Part shown: in pieces, positions 41,322-51,020 of the stretch
Position numbering within the stretch: the first letter of the stretch is position 1
Layout of the letters: every line of letters begins with the position of its first letter
Origin: JAOPZW01 sp963789015
Lineage (GTDB): Bacteria > Actinomycetota > Thermoleophilia > Solirubrobacterales > Solirubrobacteraceae
Direction: 5' to 3'
Assembly (NCBI GenBank): GCA_963789015.1
Contig: CAWBIU010000001.1
Location: forward strand, 372,001 to 436,000
DNA: 64,000 nucleotides
Notes under the pieces: model-generated
The model's input: only the letters and a program-made list of their open reading frames with translations
What the model was told of the DNA's origin: nothing
The model's database searches: none
Program-made: the position numbers and the translations under genes

Positions 41322-42136
41322 CGCGCCTCGGCCAGCGTCGTGATCACGGCCTCGTAGACGCCGGGCCCGTAGCCCTCCTCGGTGATGCGCACCTTCCCGA
41401 GCTTCGGGTCGATCGCCTCGCGGATCCCCGGGTCCTTCACCAGCGCGTTGCAGACGAGCCAGAACGTCCCGACCTGGGCGCTCACCGCGAGGTCCTCGCG
41501 CGAGTCGCCGACGGCGATGCAGTCCTCGCGCGCGTAGCCGCGGGCGCGCCGGTGGGCGGCGACCGCGCCGGCCTTCGTCGCGCCGCCCGGGACCAGGTGG
41601 TAGACGCGCAGCTCGGGCAGGTCGGGCAGCGTCGGCGAGCGCATGTGGGCCTCGCCGTTGTCGACCATGCGCAGGCCGGCGTGGCCCGCGGCGACGAGCA
41701 GGTCGTCGGCCTCGCGCGCGTCCACCTGCCCGCGGAACAGGTGCGAGACCTCGCGATCGGCGTGCCACGGGGCGTGGTACTCGAGGCGGCCCGCGAAGTG
41801 CTCGAGGAGCAGCGCGGGCGCGCCCGAGGCGGTGATCTGGTCGTGGATCGTGCCGCTCTCTCCCGGGACGAGATCGCCGGTCAACCAGTGCTCCTCGTCG
41901 TCGATGACCATGCACGAGCCGACCTCGAAGATGTACGAGCGCTGGCCGAACAGCCGCGCCGGCACGGCGACGCTGTCCTTGCGCCGGCCGGACATCAGCA
42001 CGACCTCGACGCCGGCCCGCAGGCACGCCTCGATGGCCCGCGTGCCGAGCAGCGAGACGGCGCCCTCGCCATCGTGGAGCAGCGAGCCGCCGCGCCCGAG
42101 GAGCGTCGCGTCGAGATCCAGGTACAGGCACCGCAC
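41318..42136 (-). CDS. HAD-superfamily sugar phosphatase-like hydrolase
   Basis: 272 residues starting with GTG. Motif I is MRCLYLDLDATLLG with the Asp pair, though the usual Thr/Val after DxDxT is shifted (DLDATL). Motif II is EVVLMSGRRKDSV. A Cof-type cap domain follows, and motifs III/IV are GATKAGAVAAHRR and IAVGDSREDLAVSAQVGTFWLV. The fold resembles mannosyl-3-phosphoglycerate or trehalose-phosphate phosphatases. Its end overlaps the carboxypeptidase start, so they share a transcript, and it diverges from the helicase across about 14 bases. Confidence 0.87.
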   Translation of the reverse strand: MRCLYLDLDATLLGRGGSLLHDGEGAVSLLGTRAIEACLRAGVEVVLMSGRRKDSVAVPARLFGQRSYIFEVGSCMVIDDEEHWLTGDLVPGESGTIHDQITASGAPALLLEHFAGRLEYHAPWHADREVSHLFRGQVDAREADDLLVAAGHAGLRMVDNGEAHMRSPTLPDLPELRVYHLVPGGATKAGAVAAHRRARGYAREDCIAVGDSREDLAVSAQVGTFWLVCNALVKDPGIREAIDPKLGKVRITEEGYGPGVYEAVITTLAEAR

Positions 42137-42150
42137 CTTCCCTATCTAGC

Positions 42151-44443
42151 ATGGGAGCGGTGGCCGTCGACCGACGCATCGAGCCGTGGACCGACCTGCT
42201 CGACGCCGGACGGGCGGACGAGCGCCTCGTGCGCGAGGCCTTCGAGGGCGCGCGCGAGCCGAGCCTCGAGCCGATCCCCGACGACCTTCACCCGCTCGTG
42301 CGCGAGGGCCTCGCCGCGGCCGGGATCGACGCCCTCTACTCCCACCAGGCCGAGGCGCTGCAGGCGGCGTGGGCCGGGCCGACGATCGTCACCACGGGCA
42401 CCGCGTCGGGCAAGTCGCTGTGCTTCAACCTGCCGACGCTCGACGTCCTGTGCGCGGACGCGCGCGCCCGCGCGCTCTACCTCTACCCGACGAAGGCGCT
42501 GGCCCAGGACCAGGCCCGCGCGCTCAACGGGTTCGGCCTGCACAAGCAGATCCGGCCGGCGATCTACGACGGCGACACGCGCCGCGAGGAGCGCCGCGCC
42601 ATCCGGCAGCGGTCGAACCTGGTGCTCACCAACCCCGACATGCTCCACGTCGGGATCCTGCCCAACCACGGCGCCTGGGGAGACTTCCTCTCGAACCTCG
42701 CCGTCGTGGTCGTCGACGAGGCCCACGTCTACCGCGGCGTGTTCGGCGCCCACGTGGCCAACGTGCTGCGCCGCCTGCGACGGATCGCCGCGGCCTACGG
42801 GACCGCGCCGCGGTTCCTGCTCGCCTCCGCCACGGTGGCCAACCCCGTCGAGCTCGCCGAGCGCCTGACCGGCTTCGACGACGTCGCGCTCGTCGACCGC
42901 GACGGCTCGCCCGGCGCGCGGCGCCAGATCGCGATGTGGAACCCGCCCGTCGTCGACGAGGCGCTGCAGATCCGCCGCAGCTCGCTGGCCGAGGCCTCCG
43001 AGCTCGTGGCCGAGCTCGTGCGCCAGGGCGCGCGGACGATCTGCTTCATCAAGTCGCGCAAGGCGGTCGAGCTCGTCACGCGGCTGACGCGGCTCGAGCT
43101 CGAGGCCGGCGACGACCCCGGCCTGGCCGACCTCGTCGCCCCATATCGCGCCGGCTACACGCCGCAGCAGCGCCGCGAGCTCGAGGCGCGCCTGACCTCG
43201 GGCGAGCTGCGCGCGGTGATCACGACCGACGCGCTCGAGCTCGGCATCGACATCGGCGCGCTCGACGCCGCCGTCTGCGTGACCTTCCCGGGCACGGTCG
43301 CCTCCCTGCGCCAGATGTGGGGGCGCGCCGGGCGGCGCGGGCGCGGCCTGGCCGTCTACGTGGCCGGCGAGGACGCGCTCGACCAGTTCTTCTGCCGCCA
43401 CCCCGACGAGTTCCTCGAGCGCCCGGTCGAGGCGGCGATCGTCTGGCACGAGAACGAGCCGATCCATCTCGCCCACCTGCTGTGCGCCGCCCACGAGGGG
43501 CCGCTCGACGAGGGCGACGCCGAGTTCCTCGGCCCGCGCTGGCAGGCGCACGCCGACGTGCTCGTCTCGCGCGGGCGACCTCGTCGTGCGCAAGGGCCGC
43601 TACCTGCTGCGCCACCCCGAGGACTTCCCGGCCGCGCGCGTCTCGCTGCGATCGGCGTCGCCCGACAACTTCGCCGTCGTCGACGTCGCCGACGGCGAGC
43701 TGCTGGGCACCGTCGAGGCGTCGCGCGCCGCCTCGACCGTCCACGACGGCGCGATCTACCTGCACCTCGGGCGCTCGTACGAGGTCCGCGATCTCGACAT
43801 CGACGCGCGCCGGGCGCTCGTCACGCCGTTCGACGGCAACTGGTACACGCAGCCCAAGAAGGAGACCGACACCGAGATCGAGCGCCTGCTCGACCGCCGA
43901 TCGACGCTCGGCGTCACGCTCAGCTTCGGGACCGTCACGGTGACCGAGCAGGTCCACGCCTACCAGCGCAAGCGCCTGCCCGACCACGAGGTCATCGACC
44001 TCCAGGGCGTCGACCTGCCGGCGCAGTCGTTCTCCACGCAGGCGCTCTGGTACGAGCTCGACGAGGACCTGCTCGCCGAGGACTTCCCGATGGAGGTCCT
44101 GCTCGGCTCACTGCACGCGGCCGAGCACACGCAGATCGCGGTGCTGCCGCTGCTGGCCATGTGCGACCGGTGGGACATCGGCGGGCTGTCGACGAACCTG
44201 CACCCGCAGACCGGCGGGCCGACGATCTTCATCTACGACGGCCACCCCGGCGGCGTCGGGATCACGCGCCAGGGCTTCCTGCGCTTCGAGGCGCTCGTCG
44301 GCGACGCGCACCGGCTGATCTCCGAGTGCCCGTGCGAGTCGGGCTGCCCGTCGTGCGTGCAGTCGCCCAAGTGCGGCAACCTCAACGAGCCGCTCGAGAA
44401 GGCCGGCGCGCTGGAGCTGATGGCGCGCATGCTCGAGCGCTGA
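42151..44443 (+). pseudogene. DEAD/DEAH-box helicase with DUF1998 zinc domain (Hrq1/MrfA-like), frameshifted
   Basis: From ATG 42151 (GTG 42160 is a leaderless alternative behind TAGCAT). The first RecA domain has VTTGTASGKSLCFNLP (Walker A), the middle VVVDEAHVYRG (DEAH-like box) and LLASATVANPVEL. The second has ITTDALELGIDIGALD and MWGRAGRRGRG. Near 43573, in GCGCGGGC, one extra base shifts the frame. The DUF1998 part resumes VVRKGRYLLRHPEDF and ends with the Cys cluster ECPCESGCPSCVQSPKC. Length 2293 is one base over. Relatives unwind 3'-tailed DNA in repair of mitomycin damage. Confidence 0.92.
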
Positions 44444-44531
44444 CCGCCGGTCTGCAAGTTCGGGGCAGTGAAGTTGCGCATCTGCGCGGGTCCCGTTCAC
44501 GCGCGCGGACGCGACGCCGACCGTGGAGGGC

Positions 44532-45497
44532 ATGGGTCACGGGATGCGCATGCTCAGCACCGTCGCCGCCGTCACGGCGGCGATGCTCGGCGTGCTCGTC
44601 CCGGCGGCCGTCGCCCACGCCGGCGGCATCCCCGCGCCGTCGGCCACGGGCGGCGCGCAGTACGGCGCCGCGCTGCGCACGTCGCGCCCGCTGCGCCCGG
44701 TGGCGCGCGAGTTCACCGTCGCGCCGCGCAGCGTGATCAGCCCGCGCCTGCCGCGTCTGCGCGTCCGGGTCGAGCAGCCGGGCGCGTCGTCGGTGCGGGC
44801 GCGGATCGTCTTCATCCCGCGCACGGAGACGGGCGCCATCGCGCGGATCGAGATCGGCCGCATCCCGACCGGCAAGCGGATCGCCGTGCCGTGGCCGGCG
44901 GGCAGCGAGCTCGCGCCCGGCCGCTACCTCGTGCGCCTGCACGTCAAGGGGCGTGGCAACGCGGTCCTCGCCCGCAGCGCGCGCCTCTCGGGCCGCGCGA
45001 GCATCGTCGTGCGGGCGCCCGCGCCGCCCGCCCCCGCACCGCCGCCCGTCCCGGCGACCCAGCCGCTGGGCACTGTCCCGGGCGTCATCCCGGTGGCCGG
45101 CGCGTACACGTGGGGCGAGCCGTTCGGCGCGCCGCGCAAGGGCTACACCCACCAGGGCGCGGACCTCGCGGCGGCCTCCGGGACGCCGGTGGTCGCGCCG
45201 GTCGCGGGCACGATCCTCTACGTCGACAACCAGCCGTCGGCGGCGGGCTGGTACGTCGTCCAGCGCGGCGCCGACGGGCGCGACATGTTCTTCGCCCACT
45301 GCCTGGCGGGCTCGGTCGCGGTCAAGGCCGGCCAGGCCGTCGCGGCCGGCCAGCGGCTGTGCGCCGTCGGCGCGACGGGGGACGCCACCGGTCCGCACCT
45401 GCACTTCGAGATCTGGCTCGGCGGCTGGCGCGTGAACGCCGCCAGCCACCCGATCGACCCCGCGCCCGACCTGCGCACGTGGGCCGGGATCCCCTGA
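44532..45497 (+). CDS. secreted M23-family (LytM) metallopeptidase
   Basis: About 321 residues; the start could be GTG 44523, ATG 44532 or ATG 44544. A signal peptide follows (STVAAVTAAMLGVLVPAAVAHAGG). An Ig-like or all-beta domain (about 60-160) is joined by a Pro/Ala linker to the M23 domain. Zinc ligands are in YTHQGADLAAASGTPV (His and Asp) and the HLHFEIWLGGW motif. TILYVDNQPSAAGWYVVQRGADGRDMFFAHC is the usual core. It cuts peptidoglycan cross-links or binds the wall in the outer compartment. Confidence 0.9.
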   Translation: MGHGMRMLSTVAAVTAAMLGVLVPAAVAHAGGIPAPSATGGAQYGAALRTSRPLRPVAREFTVAPRSVISPRLPRLRVRVEQPGASSVRARIVFIPRTETGAIARIEIGRIPTGKRIAVPWPAGSELAPGRYLVRLHVKGRGNAVLARSARLSGRASIVVRAPAPPAPAPPPVPATQPLGTVPGVIPVAGAYTWGEPFGAPRKGYTHQGADLAAASGTPVVAPVAGTILYVDNQPSAAGWYVVQRGADGRDMFFAHCLAGSVAVKAGQAVAAGQRLCAVGATGDATGPHLHFEIWLGGWRVNAASHPIDPAPDLRTWAGIP

Positions 45498-46913
45498 TCA
45501 GCGGACGCCGAGCCGCAGCTCGCCGCGCACGCCGGAGGTCTCGGCGCGCGCCCAGCCGGTGAGGTCGCGCAGGCGTTCGAGGAGCGGCGCGGCCTCGGCC
45601 GGCAGGCCGAGCATCGCGCTCAGCCGGGTGCGCACGAGCGGCGCCTGGACGCGGACGGTGAGCCCGCCGGCGGCGCCGGGCGGCACGGGCGAGCGCGGCG
45701 CCCGGGCGGCCGCGCGGAGGTCGGCGCGCGGGTCGTTCGTCGCCACGAGCGTGCGCCCGTAGACGGCGACGCGGGCGACGAGGTGCCCGTCGACGCGCAG
45801 CCGGTAGACCTCGCCGGGCTGCTCGTCGATCTCGATGCCGTCGACGCCGACCCGCTGGAGGATGCTCGACAGCGTGGCCGCGCTGTTGACCGCGGTGCGC
45901 CAGGCGCCCGCGTTGCGGGGATCCGTGCGGACGACGAGCGTCCGCAGATCGGCGGTCGTGACCGTGGCCTCGGTGCCGACGTTGTCGAGCAGCCCGTCGA
46001 TGTCGAGGCCGAGGAACGCAGGGACCGCGTCGTCGATCTGGTTCAGCGCCCGGAAGCGGTCGGGGTCGGCGACGCGCAGGAAGGCGATCAGGCGGTCGAA
46101 GCCGCGGATGCCGGCGACGAGCGGCGCGCGGCCGCGCGCGACGGGCGGGCGCGCGCCGGGCGCGAACGGGAGGTCGGCCGGCGTCAGCCCGGGAGCGGAC
46201 GCGATCCGGAACGGGATGCGGATGCCGTCGCCGCCGGCCTGCAGGACGGCGGCGCCGCCGCGCAGGGCGCGTCCCCAGCGCGTGCGCCCGACCTCGGGCT
46301 GCTGAGCGAGGAGGACGCGACGGGCATCGAAGATCGCCTGGACGGGCGCGGTCTTCGGGAGGTCGGTGAGGCGCGCGTCGAAGATCGCCGGCGTGATGTG
46401 GCCTCCCGGGTCGGCGCGCGCGTCGAGGGCGCGGCGCAGGGCGGCGGCGTCGGGCGCGGCGACGAGCGCGAGGCCACGCGTCGCGACCGCGCCGGAGCGG
46501 GCGGCGTACAGGCGCGCTCCACGGTAGGCGCCGGTGACCCGCAGGCCGTCGGTCGCCTGTTCCAGGCGCGCGCGGTCGCGCGCGACGAAGGCGACCGTGC
46601 CGCGCCGGGCGCGCGGGTCGAGCAGTACGACGGCGGCGTCGCGGCCGAGCAGCGGGCGCACGTCGGCGCCCGTCAGCGCGTTGTCGGTCAGCCTTGGGAC
46701 GAGCTGCTGCAGGATCGCGCCGGCGGCCGGTGCCGCCGTGTCGACGGCGATGACCCCGGGCGCGTCGCGCGGCGCGAAGGCCAGCGCCTCGGGGCGCGCG
46801 TCGGGGAGCGGCGCCGACTTGTCGTCGCCGCCCCGCGTGAGCACGACCACGACCGCGACGACCGCGATGACGAAGGCCGCCACGGCGGCGATGGCCGGCA
46901 GAGGGCGGCGCAC
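45498..46913 (-). CDS. DUF3352-like membrane-anchored protein
   Basis: 471 residues from GTG 46913; TACCGT on the minus strand ends seven bases before it, while an earlier GTG at 46922 would overlap the hexamer. One N-terminal membrane helix (AIAAVAAFVIAVVAVVVVL) is followed by a large extracytoplasmic region. The repeated elements VAFVARDRARLEQATDGL, RGLALVAAPDAAALRRAL and GLDIDGLLDNVGTEATVTTADLRTLVVRTD resemble DUF3352 proteins, whose function is unknown. Convergent with the M23 peptidase gene, and next to the tRNA-Phe gene at its start. Confidence 0.78.
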   Translation of the reverse strand: MRRPLPAIAAVAAFVIAVVAVVVVLTRGGDDKSAPLPDARPEALAFAPRDAPGVIAVDTAAPAAGAILQQLVPRLTDNALTGADVRPLLGRDAAVVLLDPRARRGTVAFVARDRARLEQATDGLRVTGAYRGARLYAARSGAVATRGLALVAAPDAAALRRALDARADPGGHITPAIFDARLTDLPKTAPVQAIFDARRVLLAQQPEVGRTRWGRALRGGAAVLQAGGDGIRIPFRIASAPGLTPADLPFAPGARPPVARGRAPLVAGIRGFDRLIAFLRVADPDRFRALNQIDDAVPAFLGLDIDGLLDNVGTEATVTTADLRTLVVRTDPRNAGAWRTAVNSAATLSSILQRVGVDGIEIDEQPGEVYRLRVDGHLVARVAVYGRTLVATNDPRADLRAAARAPRSPVPPGAAGGLTVRVQAPLVRTRLSAMLGLPAEAAPLLERLRDLTGWARAETSGVRGELRLGVR

Positions 46914-46920
46914 GGGCACC

Positions 46921-46926
46921 ACGGTA
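46921..46926 (-). promoter_or_regulatory. TACCGT -10 element of the DUF3352-like gene
   Basis: On the minus strand TACCGT ends seven bases before GTG 46913. On the plus strand TACCCT at 46953-46958 ends 11 bases before the tRNA and is the likely tRNA -10 element. Confidence 0.4.
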
Positions 46927-46969
46927 GCCGTCGCCGGACGCAGGGCAGGCGGTACCCTCAGCCGACCGC

Positions 46970-47042
46970 GGCGAGATAGCTCAGTTGGTAGAGCACACGA
47001 CTGAAAATCGTGGTGTCCCCGGTTCGAGTCCGGGTCTCGCCA
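46970..47042 (+). tRNA. tRNA-Phe (anticodon GAA)
   Basis: A complete cloverleaf: acceptor arms GGCGAGA/TCTCGCC, D arm GCTC/GAGC, anticodon arm CACGA/TCGTG with loop CTGAAAA (GAA), and T arm CCCGG/CCGGG with TTCGAGT loop. The final base is discriminator A; CCA is not encoded. The 3' half is duplicated at 59883-59927, which marks this gene as the integration site of the island that follows. Confidence 0.97.
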
Positions 47043-47045
47043 TCC
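47001..47045 (+). repeat. left attachment repeat (3' half of tRNA-Phe)
   Basis: These 45 bases match 59883-59927 at 43 positions; the last 34 (47012-47045 against 59894-59927) are identical. They cover the anticodon region to just past the tRNA end, the usual core of tRNA-directed integration. Confidence 0.85.
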
Positions 47046-47050
47046 CGAGA

Positions 47051-47069
47051 ACCGCCTGCTAGCAGCGGT
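47051..47069 (+). terminator. hairpin just after the tRNA-Phe gene
   Basis: ACCG and CGGT arms enclose the palindrome CTGCTAGCAG, with one bulged C, followed by CTTAT. It may end the tRNA transcript. A second small dyad, CCCTAGAAGGG, follows at about 47077-47087. Confidence 0.4.
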
Positions 47070-47105
47070 CTTATCGCCCTAGAAGGGCCAAGACCCGCGG
47101 GCGGG

Positions 47106-47342
47106 ATGCTGGCCCGCGCCCCCGGGCACCTGTCCCGCCAGGGCCCGCCGGCGCTTCGCTGGGCCCTGTTCGAGGCCGCCCAAGCCGCCCGCCGACCCGG
47201 CTCACCGGATCGCGCCTACTACGACCAGGCCGCCGAGCGCCTCGGCGGCAACCGCGCCTGCCTCGCCTTGGCCCGCAAACTGCTCAAGCGCAGCTTCCAC
47301 ACCCTGCGCGAGCTCGGCGACGACGCCCTGGCGCCCGTCTGA
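47106..47342 (+). pseudogene. IS110-family transposase, C-terminal remnant
   Basis: About 78 residues. RAPGHLSRQGPPALRWALFEAAQ is the conserved start of the Transposase_20 tail of IS110 enzymes. SPDRAYYDQAAERLGGNRACLALARKLLKRSFHTLRELGD completes it, ending at the natural stop. The N-terminal catalytic DEDD domain and the middle part are absent, so the element cannot move. It lies only 60 bases inside the island from the attachment repeat. Confidence 0.78.
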
Positions 47343-47660
47343 ATCAAAGCTCAGGTGCGCGCCCTGCCCTCAATCACTCCGATGCACCGCGGCCTGCTCC
47401 CCGCATATCGCTGCCGCCACCACCGGGTGGACGGCCTCCAAAGACCGAGCGGCCGCACCGCATCCCGCGGGAACACCCCATCACCCATCACGTCACCGAC
47501 CCGCCGCACGGCGAGGCCGCGGACCAAGATAAGCCCGGGCGCCCGCGCGCACCAGCCCCCGCCCCCCGGCCGCGCTCACGCCCCCCCATCGACGAGAAGG
47601 TCACAACTCAAACCACCCTTGACGCCCGAGCCCTGGCACAGATAAGCGATAGCGGCTTGC
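47343..47660. other. gene-free stretch inside the island
   Basis: 318 bases with no convincing reading frame on either strand. Composition is C-rich on the plus strand. It probably represents leftover DNA downstream of the IS110 remnant. No repeat ends were recognised. Confidence 0.6.
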
Positions 47661-48251
47661 CTAGCGGCCGTGGAGCGCTTCGAGTAGCGAGCCGATGGCC
47701 GTCGCGTAGTTTTGCTCGGGGTCGCCCTGGAGGTGCGCGACGAGGGGGCCACCCCACCGCCAGTGCATCAGCTCGATGGTGACCAGTCCGTGCATGGTCG
47801 CCCAGATGAGGTGCGCGTCGGCCGCCGGGTCGGTGAAGTCGGGGCGCCAATCGGCGACGCGGGTGGCGAGCATCTCGAACGTCGCGAGTCCTGCCAGGCG
47901 GCTGGCGTCCGACGGGACGAAGTCAGGGGTCGCCCGCTCGAACATGAGCCCGTAGAGCGCGTCGTTGTCGAGTGCGAACGCGCGGTAGGCCAGGGCGAAC
48001 GCCAGCAGTTCTTGCCGGCGTTGACCATCGGAGGGGACGCTGTTGAGCCGTTCCTCCAAGCGTCGGAAGCCGTGCAGGTAGAGCTGCTCCAGCAACCCTT
48101 GCTTTGACCCGAAGTGCGTGTAGACGCCCATCGTCGACTGCTCGGCCGCCTCCGCCAGGTCGCGTATGCGCAGAGCTCCGGGTCCGCGCTCCTCCAAGAG
48201 GCGCAGCGCAGCGTCGAGCAGGGTCTCCCGCGTGGTCGATGCAGTGGGCAC
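47661..48251 (-). CDS. TetR-family transcriptional regulator
   Basis: 196 residues from GTG 48251. The helix-turn-helix is TRETLLDAALRLLEERGPGALRIRDLAEAAEQSTMGVYTHFGSKQGLLEQLY (about residues 5-56). The ligand domain has a TetR_C-like WHG end: DAHLIWATMHGLVTIELMHWRWGGP. It diverges from the membrane protein and ABC exporter genes, and a perfect dyad operator sits in the 54-base gap, so it should repress that exporter unit and perhaps itself. Complete and in a single frame. Confidence 0.9.
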   Translation of the reverse strand: MPTASTTRETLLDAALRLLEERGPGALRIRDLAEAAEQSTMGVYTHFGSKQGLLEQLYLHGFRRLEERLNSVPSDGQRRQELLAFALAYRAFALDNDALYGLMFERATPDFVPSDASRLAGLATFEMLATRVADWRPDFTDPAADAHLIWATMHGLVTIELMHWRWGGPLVAHLQGDPEQNYATAIGSLLEALHGR

Positions 48252-48283
48252 GCACGCATGGTAGCCGTACTGGGCACGTCTCA

Positions 48284-48296
48284 ATAACTAAGTTAT
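48284..48296. promoter_or_regulatory. TetR operator dyad overlapping the exporter promoter
   Basis: ATAACT-A-AGTTAT is a perfect 13-base palindrome, unusually AT-rich for this DNA. It overlaps TATGTT (48294-48299), the -10 hexamer six bases before ATG 48306. Repressor bound here would block the exporter promoter directly. Confidence 0.62.
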
Positions 48297-48305
48297 GTTC
48301 GGGTC

Positions 48306-48773
48306 ATGCCAACTCACACCAGCTCACAGATGGACAAGCCCGCTGGGCGCCCCGCCCGGCTGCTGCTCGGCCTGACCGGCGCCCTGCTCGCGCTCCTGAT
48401 CCTCAACCTCGCCGTCTTCGACGACCTGCGCATCGACCCGTCGGCCGGAGTGCTCGAAACGTTCGCCAAGCCGCAGCACCTCTCAAGCCTCGTCGCTGTC
48501 CTCATCGCCGGCGCCCTGGTCGCGTTCAGGCACCGATCCGCGGCCCGAGTGGCCCTGGTGGTCGCGTGGATCGAGATCTCCGCGTTCACGTTCTTTCACG
48601 TCATCCCGGTGGAAGTCGGGCCCTCCAAGCCCTACTGGGGTGACGGCATGGGAGACCCGCTGCAGTGGGTCGGCCTCTTGTCGATCCTCGCCGTCAGCGC
48701 CGCCATCGTTCGCGTTGCGCGGCGCTCGTCGAACGCGGCCGTCACGCCGGTCGCCGCGAGCGTGCCGTCATGA
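48306..48773 (+). CDS. four-helix membrane protein of the TetR-controlled exporter unit
   Basis: 155 residues. Four hydrophobic segments: LLLGLTGALLALLILNLAVF, LSSLVAVLIAGALVAF, VALVVAWIEISAFTFFHVIPV and WVGLLSILAVSAAIVRVA. The loop after helix 3 carries PVEVGPSKPYWGDGMGDPLQW. I do not recognise a named family. It is the first gene after the TetR operator and overlaps the ABC ATPase gene by four bases, so it is part of the exporter unit. Confidence 0.75.
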   Translation: MPTHTSSQMDKPAGRPARLLLGLTGALLALLILNLAVFDDLRIDPSAGVLETFAKPQHLSSLVAVLIAGALVAFRHRSAARVALVVAWIEISAFTFFHVIPVEVGPSKPYWGDGMGDPLQWVGLLSILAVSAAIVRVARRSSNAAVTPVAASVPS

Positions 48774-49709
48774 TCACGGCCGAAGAACTCACCAAGCAGC
48801 GCGGCGGCCGCGCCGTCGTCTCCGACGTCACGTTCCGCTGCGAGCCGGGCACCATTACGGGGTTCCTCGGCCCCAACGGTGCCGGCAAGACCACGACGAT
48901 GCGGATGCTCGTCGGCCTGTCCGAGCCCGACAGCGGGCGAAGCCCGGATCCTCGGTGGGCGCTACCGCGACCTGCCAAACCCCGGCAGGCGCGTCGGGAT
49001 CCTGCTCGACGCCTCGGCGCAACTTGCGGGGCGCCGGGGCCGCGAGGCGCTCGCCGTCTCCGCCCAGACCATGGGCGTGCCGGCGCAGCGCGTCGACGAA
49101 CTGCTGGAGCTCGTCGGCCTGGACGAGACGGCGGCCCGGCGCCGGGTCGGCAGGTACTCGCTCGGCATGCGCCAGCGCCTCGGCCTCGCCCACGCACTGC
49201 TCGGCGACCCGGAGGTGCTGATCCTCGACGAGCCCGCCAATGGCCTCGATCCGGAGGGCATGCGCTGGATGCGCGAGCTGCTGCGCGGCTTCGCCGACCG
49301 CGGCGGCACCGTTCTGCTCTCCTCGCACCTGCTGGCCGAGGTCGAGGCCGTCGCCGACCGGATGATCATCATCGGCGGCGGACGGATCCAGGCGCAGGGC
49401 AGCCGCGCCGAGCTGCTGACCGCGAGCGGGACCATCGTCGAGACGGACGACCTCGCCACGCTTGACGCCGTGCTTGACAACGCCGGCCTGACGAGTCACC
49501 CCGCCGACGGTGATCGGCGGCTGGTCGAGGCCGAGCCCGAGGTCGTCGCCCGCCTGGCGATGGCCAACGACGTCGTGCTGCGCCGGCTCGCCCCGGCCGA
49601 CGAGGCGGGCCTCGAACGCCTCTTCTTCGAGCTGACCACGGCCGGCGGAAACGCTCCGTCGCCGGAGACCGACTCGATCCACCCCGAGCTGGCAGGAGCA
49701 ACCGCATGA
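48770..49709 (+). pseudogene. ABC transporter ATP-binding protein, frameshifted
   Basis: From ATG 48770 the first frame holds Walker A (GFLGPNGAGKTTTMRMLVGL). Near 48940, in a GGGCGA run, one extra G shifts the frame. The rest reads GEARILGGRYRDLP, the signature YSLGMRQRLGLAHALLGDP, Walker B VLILDEPANGLDPEGM, and SSHLLAEVEAVADRMIIIGGG with the switch His. Length 940 is one base over; repaired it has about 312 residues, normal for a daunorubicin/bacitracin-type exporter ATPase. ATGA overlap with the permease. Confidence 0.92.
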
Positions 49710-50492
49710 GCACCACCACCCTCGCCGCACCGATCCGCGTGAACCACTCAGGCGTCCACGCGCGCCCCGGCCTCGCACGCCTCGTCGCCGTCGAGCTGCG
49801 CAAGATGGTCAATACCCCCGCCGGCCTCTGGCTGCAAATCACCATGGTCGCGCTCACCGCCGCCGTGGTGATCGCCCGCCGGGTCTTCGGCGAAGGCGGC
49901 GATCACACCTTCGCCGGCGTCCTCGACGTCGGGCTGCAGCCGGCGGCCGTGCTGCTGCCGATCACCGGGATCCTGCTCGTCACCTCGGAGTGGTCCCAGC
50001 GCACCGGGATGATCACCTTCGCGCTGGTCCCGGTGCGCTCGCGCGTCCTCGTCGCCAAGCTGATCGCCGAGCCTAGTCCTCGCCCTCGCGACGCTCGTCA
50101 TGTCCGTCGCCGTCGTTGCCGCGGGTGTGCTCGTCGCGTCGCCGGGCGTCAACGGGACCTGGTCCGACGCCGCGACGTTGATCGGCCAGTCGGCGGTCTT
50201 CCTGACGACCGGAATGGTCGTCGGCGTCGCGTTCGGCGCGGTCCTACTCGCCTCGACGCCTGCCATCGTCGCGCTCTTCGCACTGCCGATCGCGTGGACG
50301 GCGGCGGCCTCGCTGTCCTTCTTCGCCAGCGCCGCCCCGTGGCTGGACACGCGCCTCGCACTCGCCCCGTTGCATCAGGAGGTCCTGAGCGCCACCCAGT
50401 GGGCGCACGCCGGCACCGCGCTCGCAGTCTGGATGCTGCTCCCGCTCCTGATCGGCATCTGGCGGATCACGCGGGAGGAAGTCGCGTCGTGA
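49706..50492 (+). pseudogene. ABC-2 type transporter permease, frameshifted
   Basis: From ATG 49706 the head ARLVAVELRKMVNTPAGLWL and GLQPAAVLLPITGILLVTSEWSQRTGMITFALVP are typical of ABC-2 permeases (NatB/BcrB type). Near 50068 one extra base shifts the frame; the rest reads LVLALATLVMSVAVVAAGVLVASP and ends LLPLLIGIWRITREEVAS. Repaired length is about 261 residues with six membrane helices. It partners the ATPase just upstream. Length 787 is one base over. Confidence 0.88.
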
Positions 50493-51020
50493 AGGCCCCT
50501 AGGCCATCAGCAATCATTGGCCTGCGGGACGCACAGACAGGCGATGCGCGCGCCACGCGCGTCCGGCAGCTGGGCGATAGAGACATGAGCGCCGCTCGCC
50601 ACCGACCCACCCGCGGCCCCTGACCCGGCACCGCGACCGCCCGTTGACAACCCATGCTCCTTCATAGAGGCGAGACGCAGCAGCCGTCGCCTCGCGAGAC
50701 GGGACTCGATCCTGCTGCTGCTCTGAGGCTGGCCAGCACTCAGCCGCATCCCACGCGGGCTGCTGCATCTCGCGCAATGCGCAAGCGACGGTGTCGGAGC
50801 TCCGTCTCTCCGGACCTGACGGTCGCCGACGCAGTGCCTATGCACTGCTTGCACGGAATCGAGCCGCGTCGCGCTCCCGCTGGTCGTCCAAGTGAGGAGT
50901 CTCGCGGAGTGAAGCGGGACGCTCGCCTTGGGGACTGAACGAGGAGCCTGCTCGAGACATCCCCCGCGCGAATGTCCGTCTCACCCCTCGTTCGGGCTTC
51001 GAAGGCGGCACTCCCCTCGC
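50493..51020. other. gene-free stretch inside the island
   Basis: 528 bases with only short, low-quality frames on both strands. I see no RNA gene, clear hairpin or repeat. Base use is less biased than in the coding parts, which fits decayed DNA. Confidence 0.6.
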
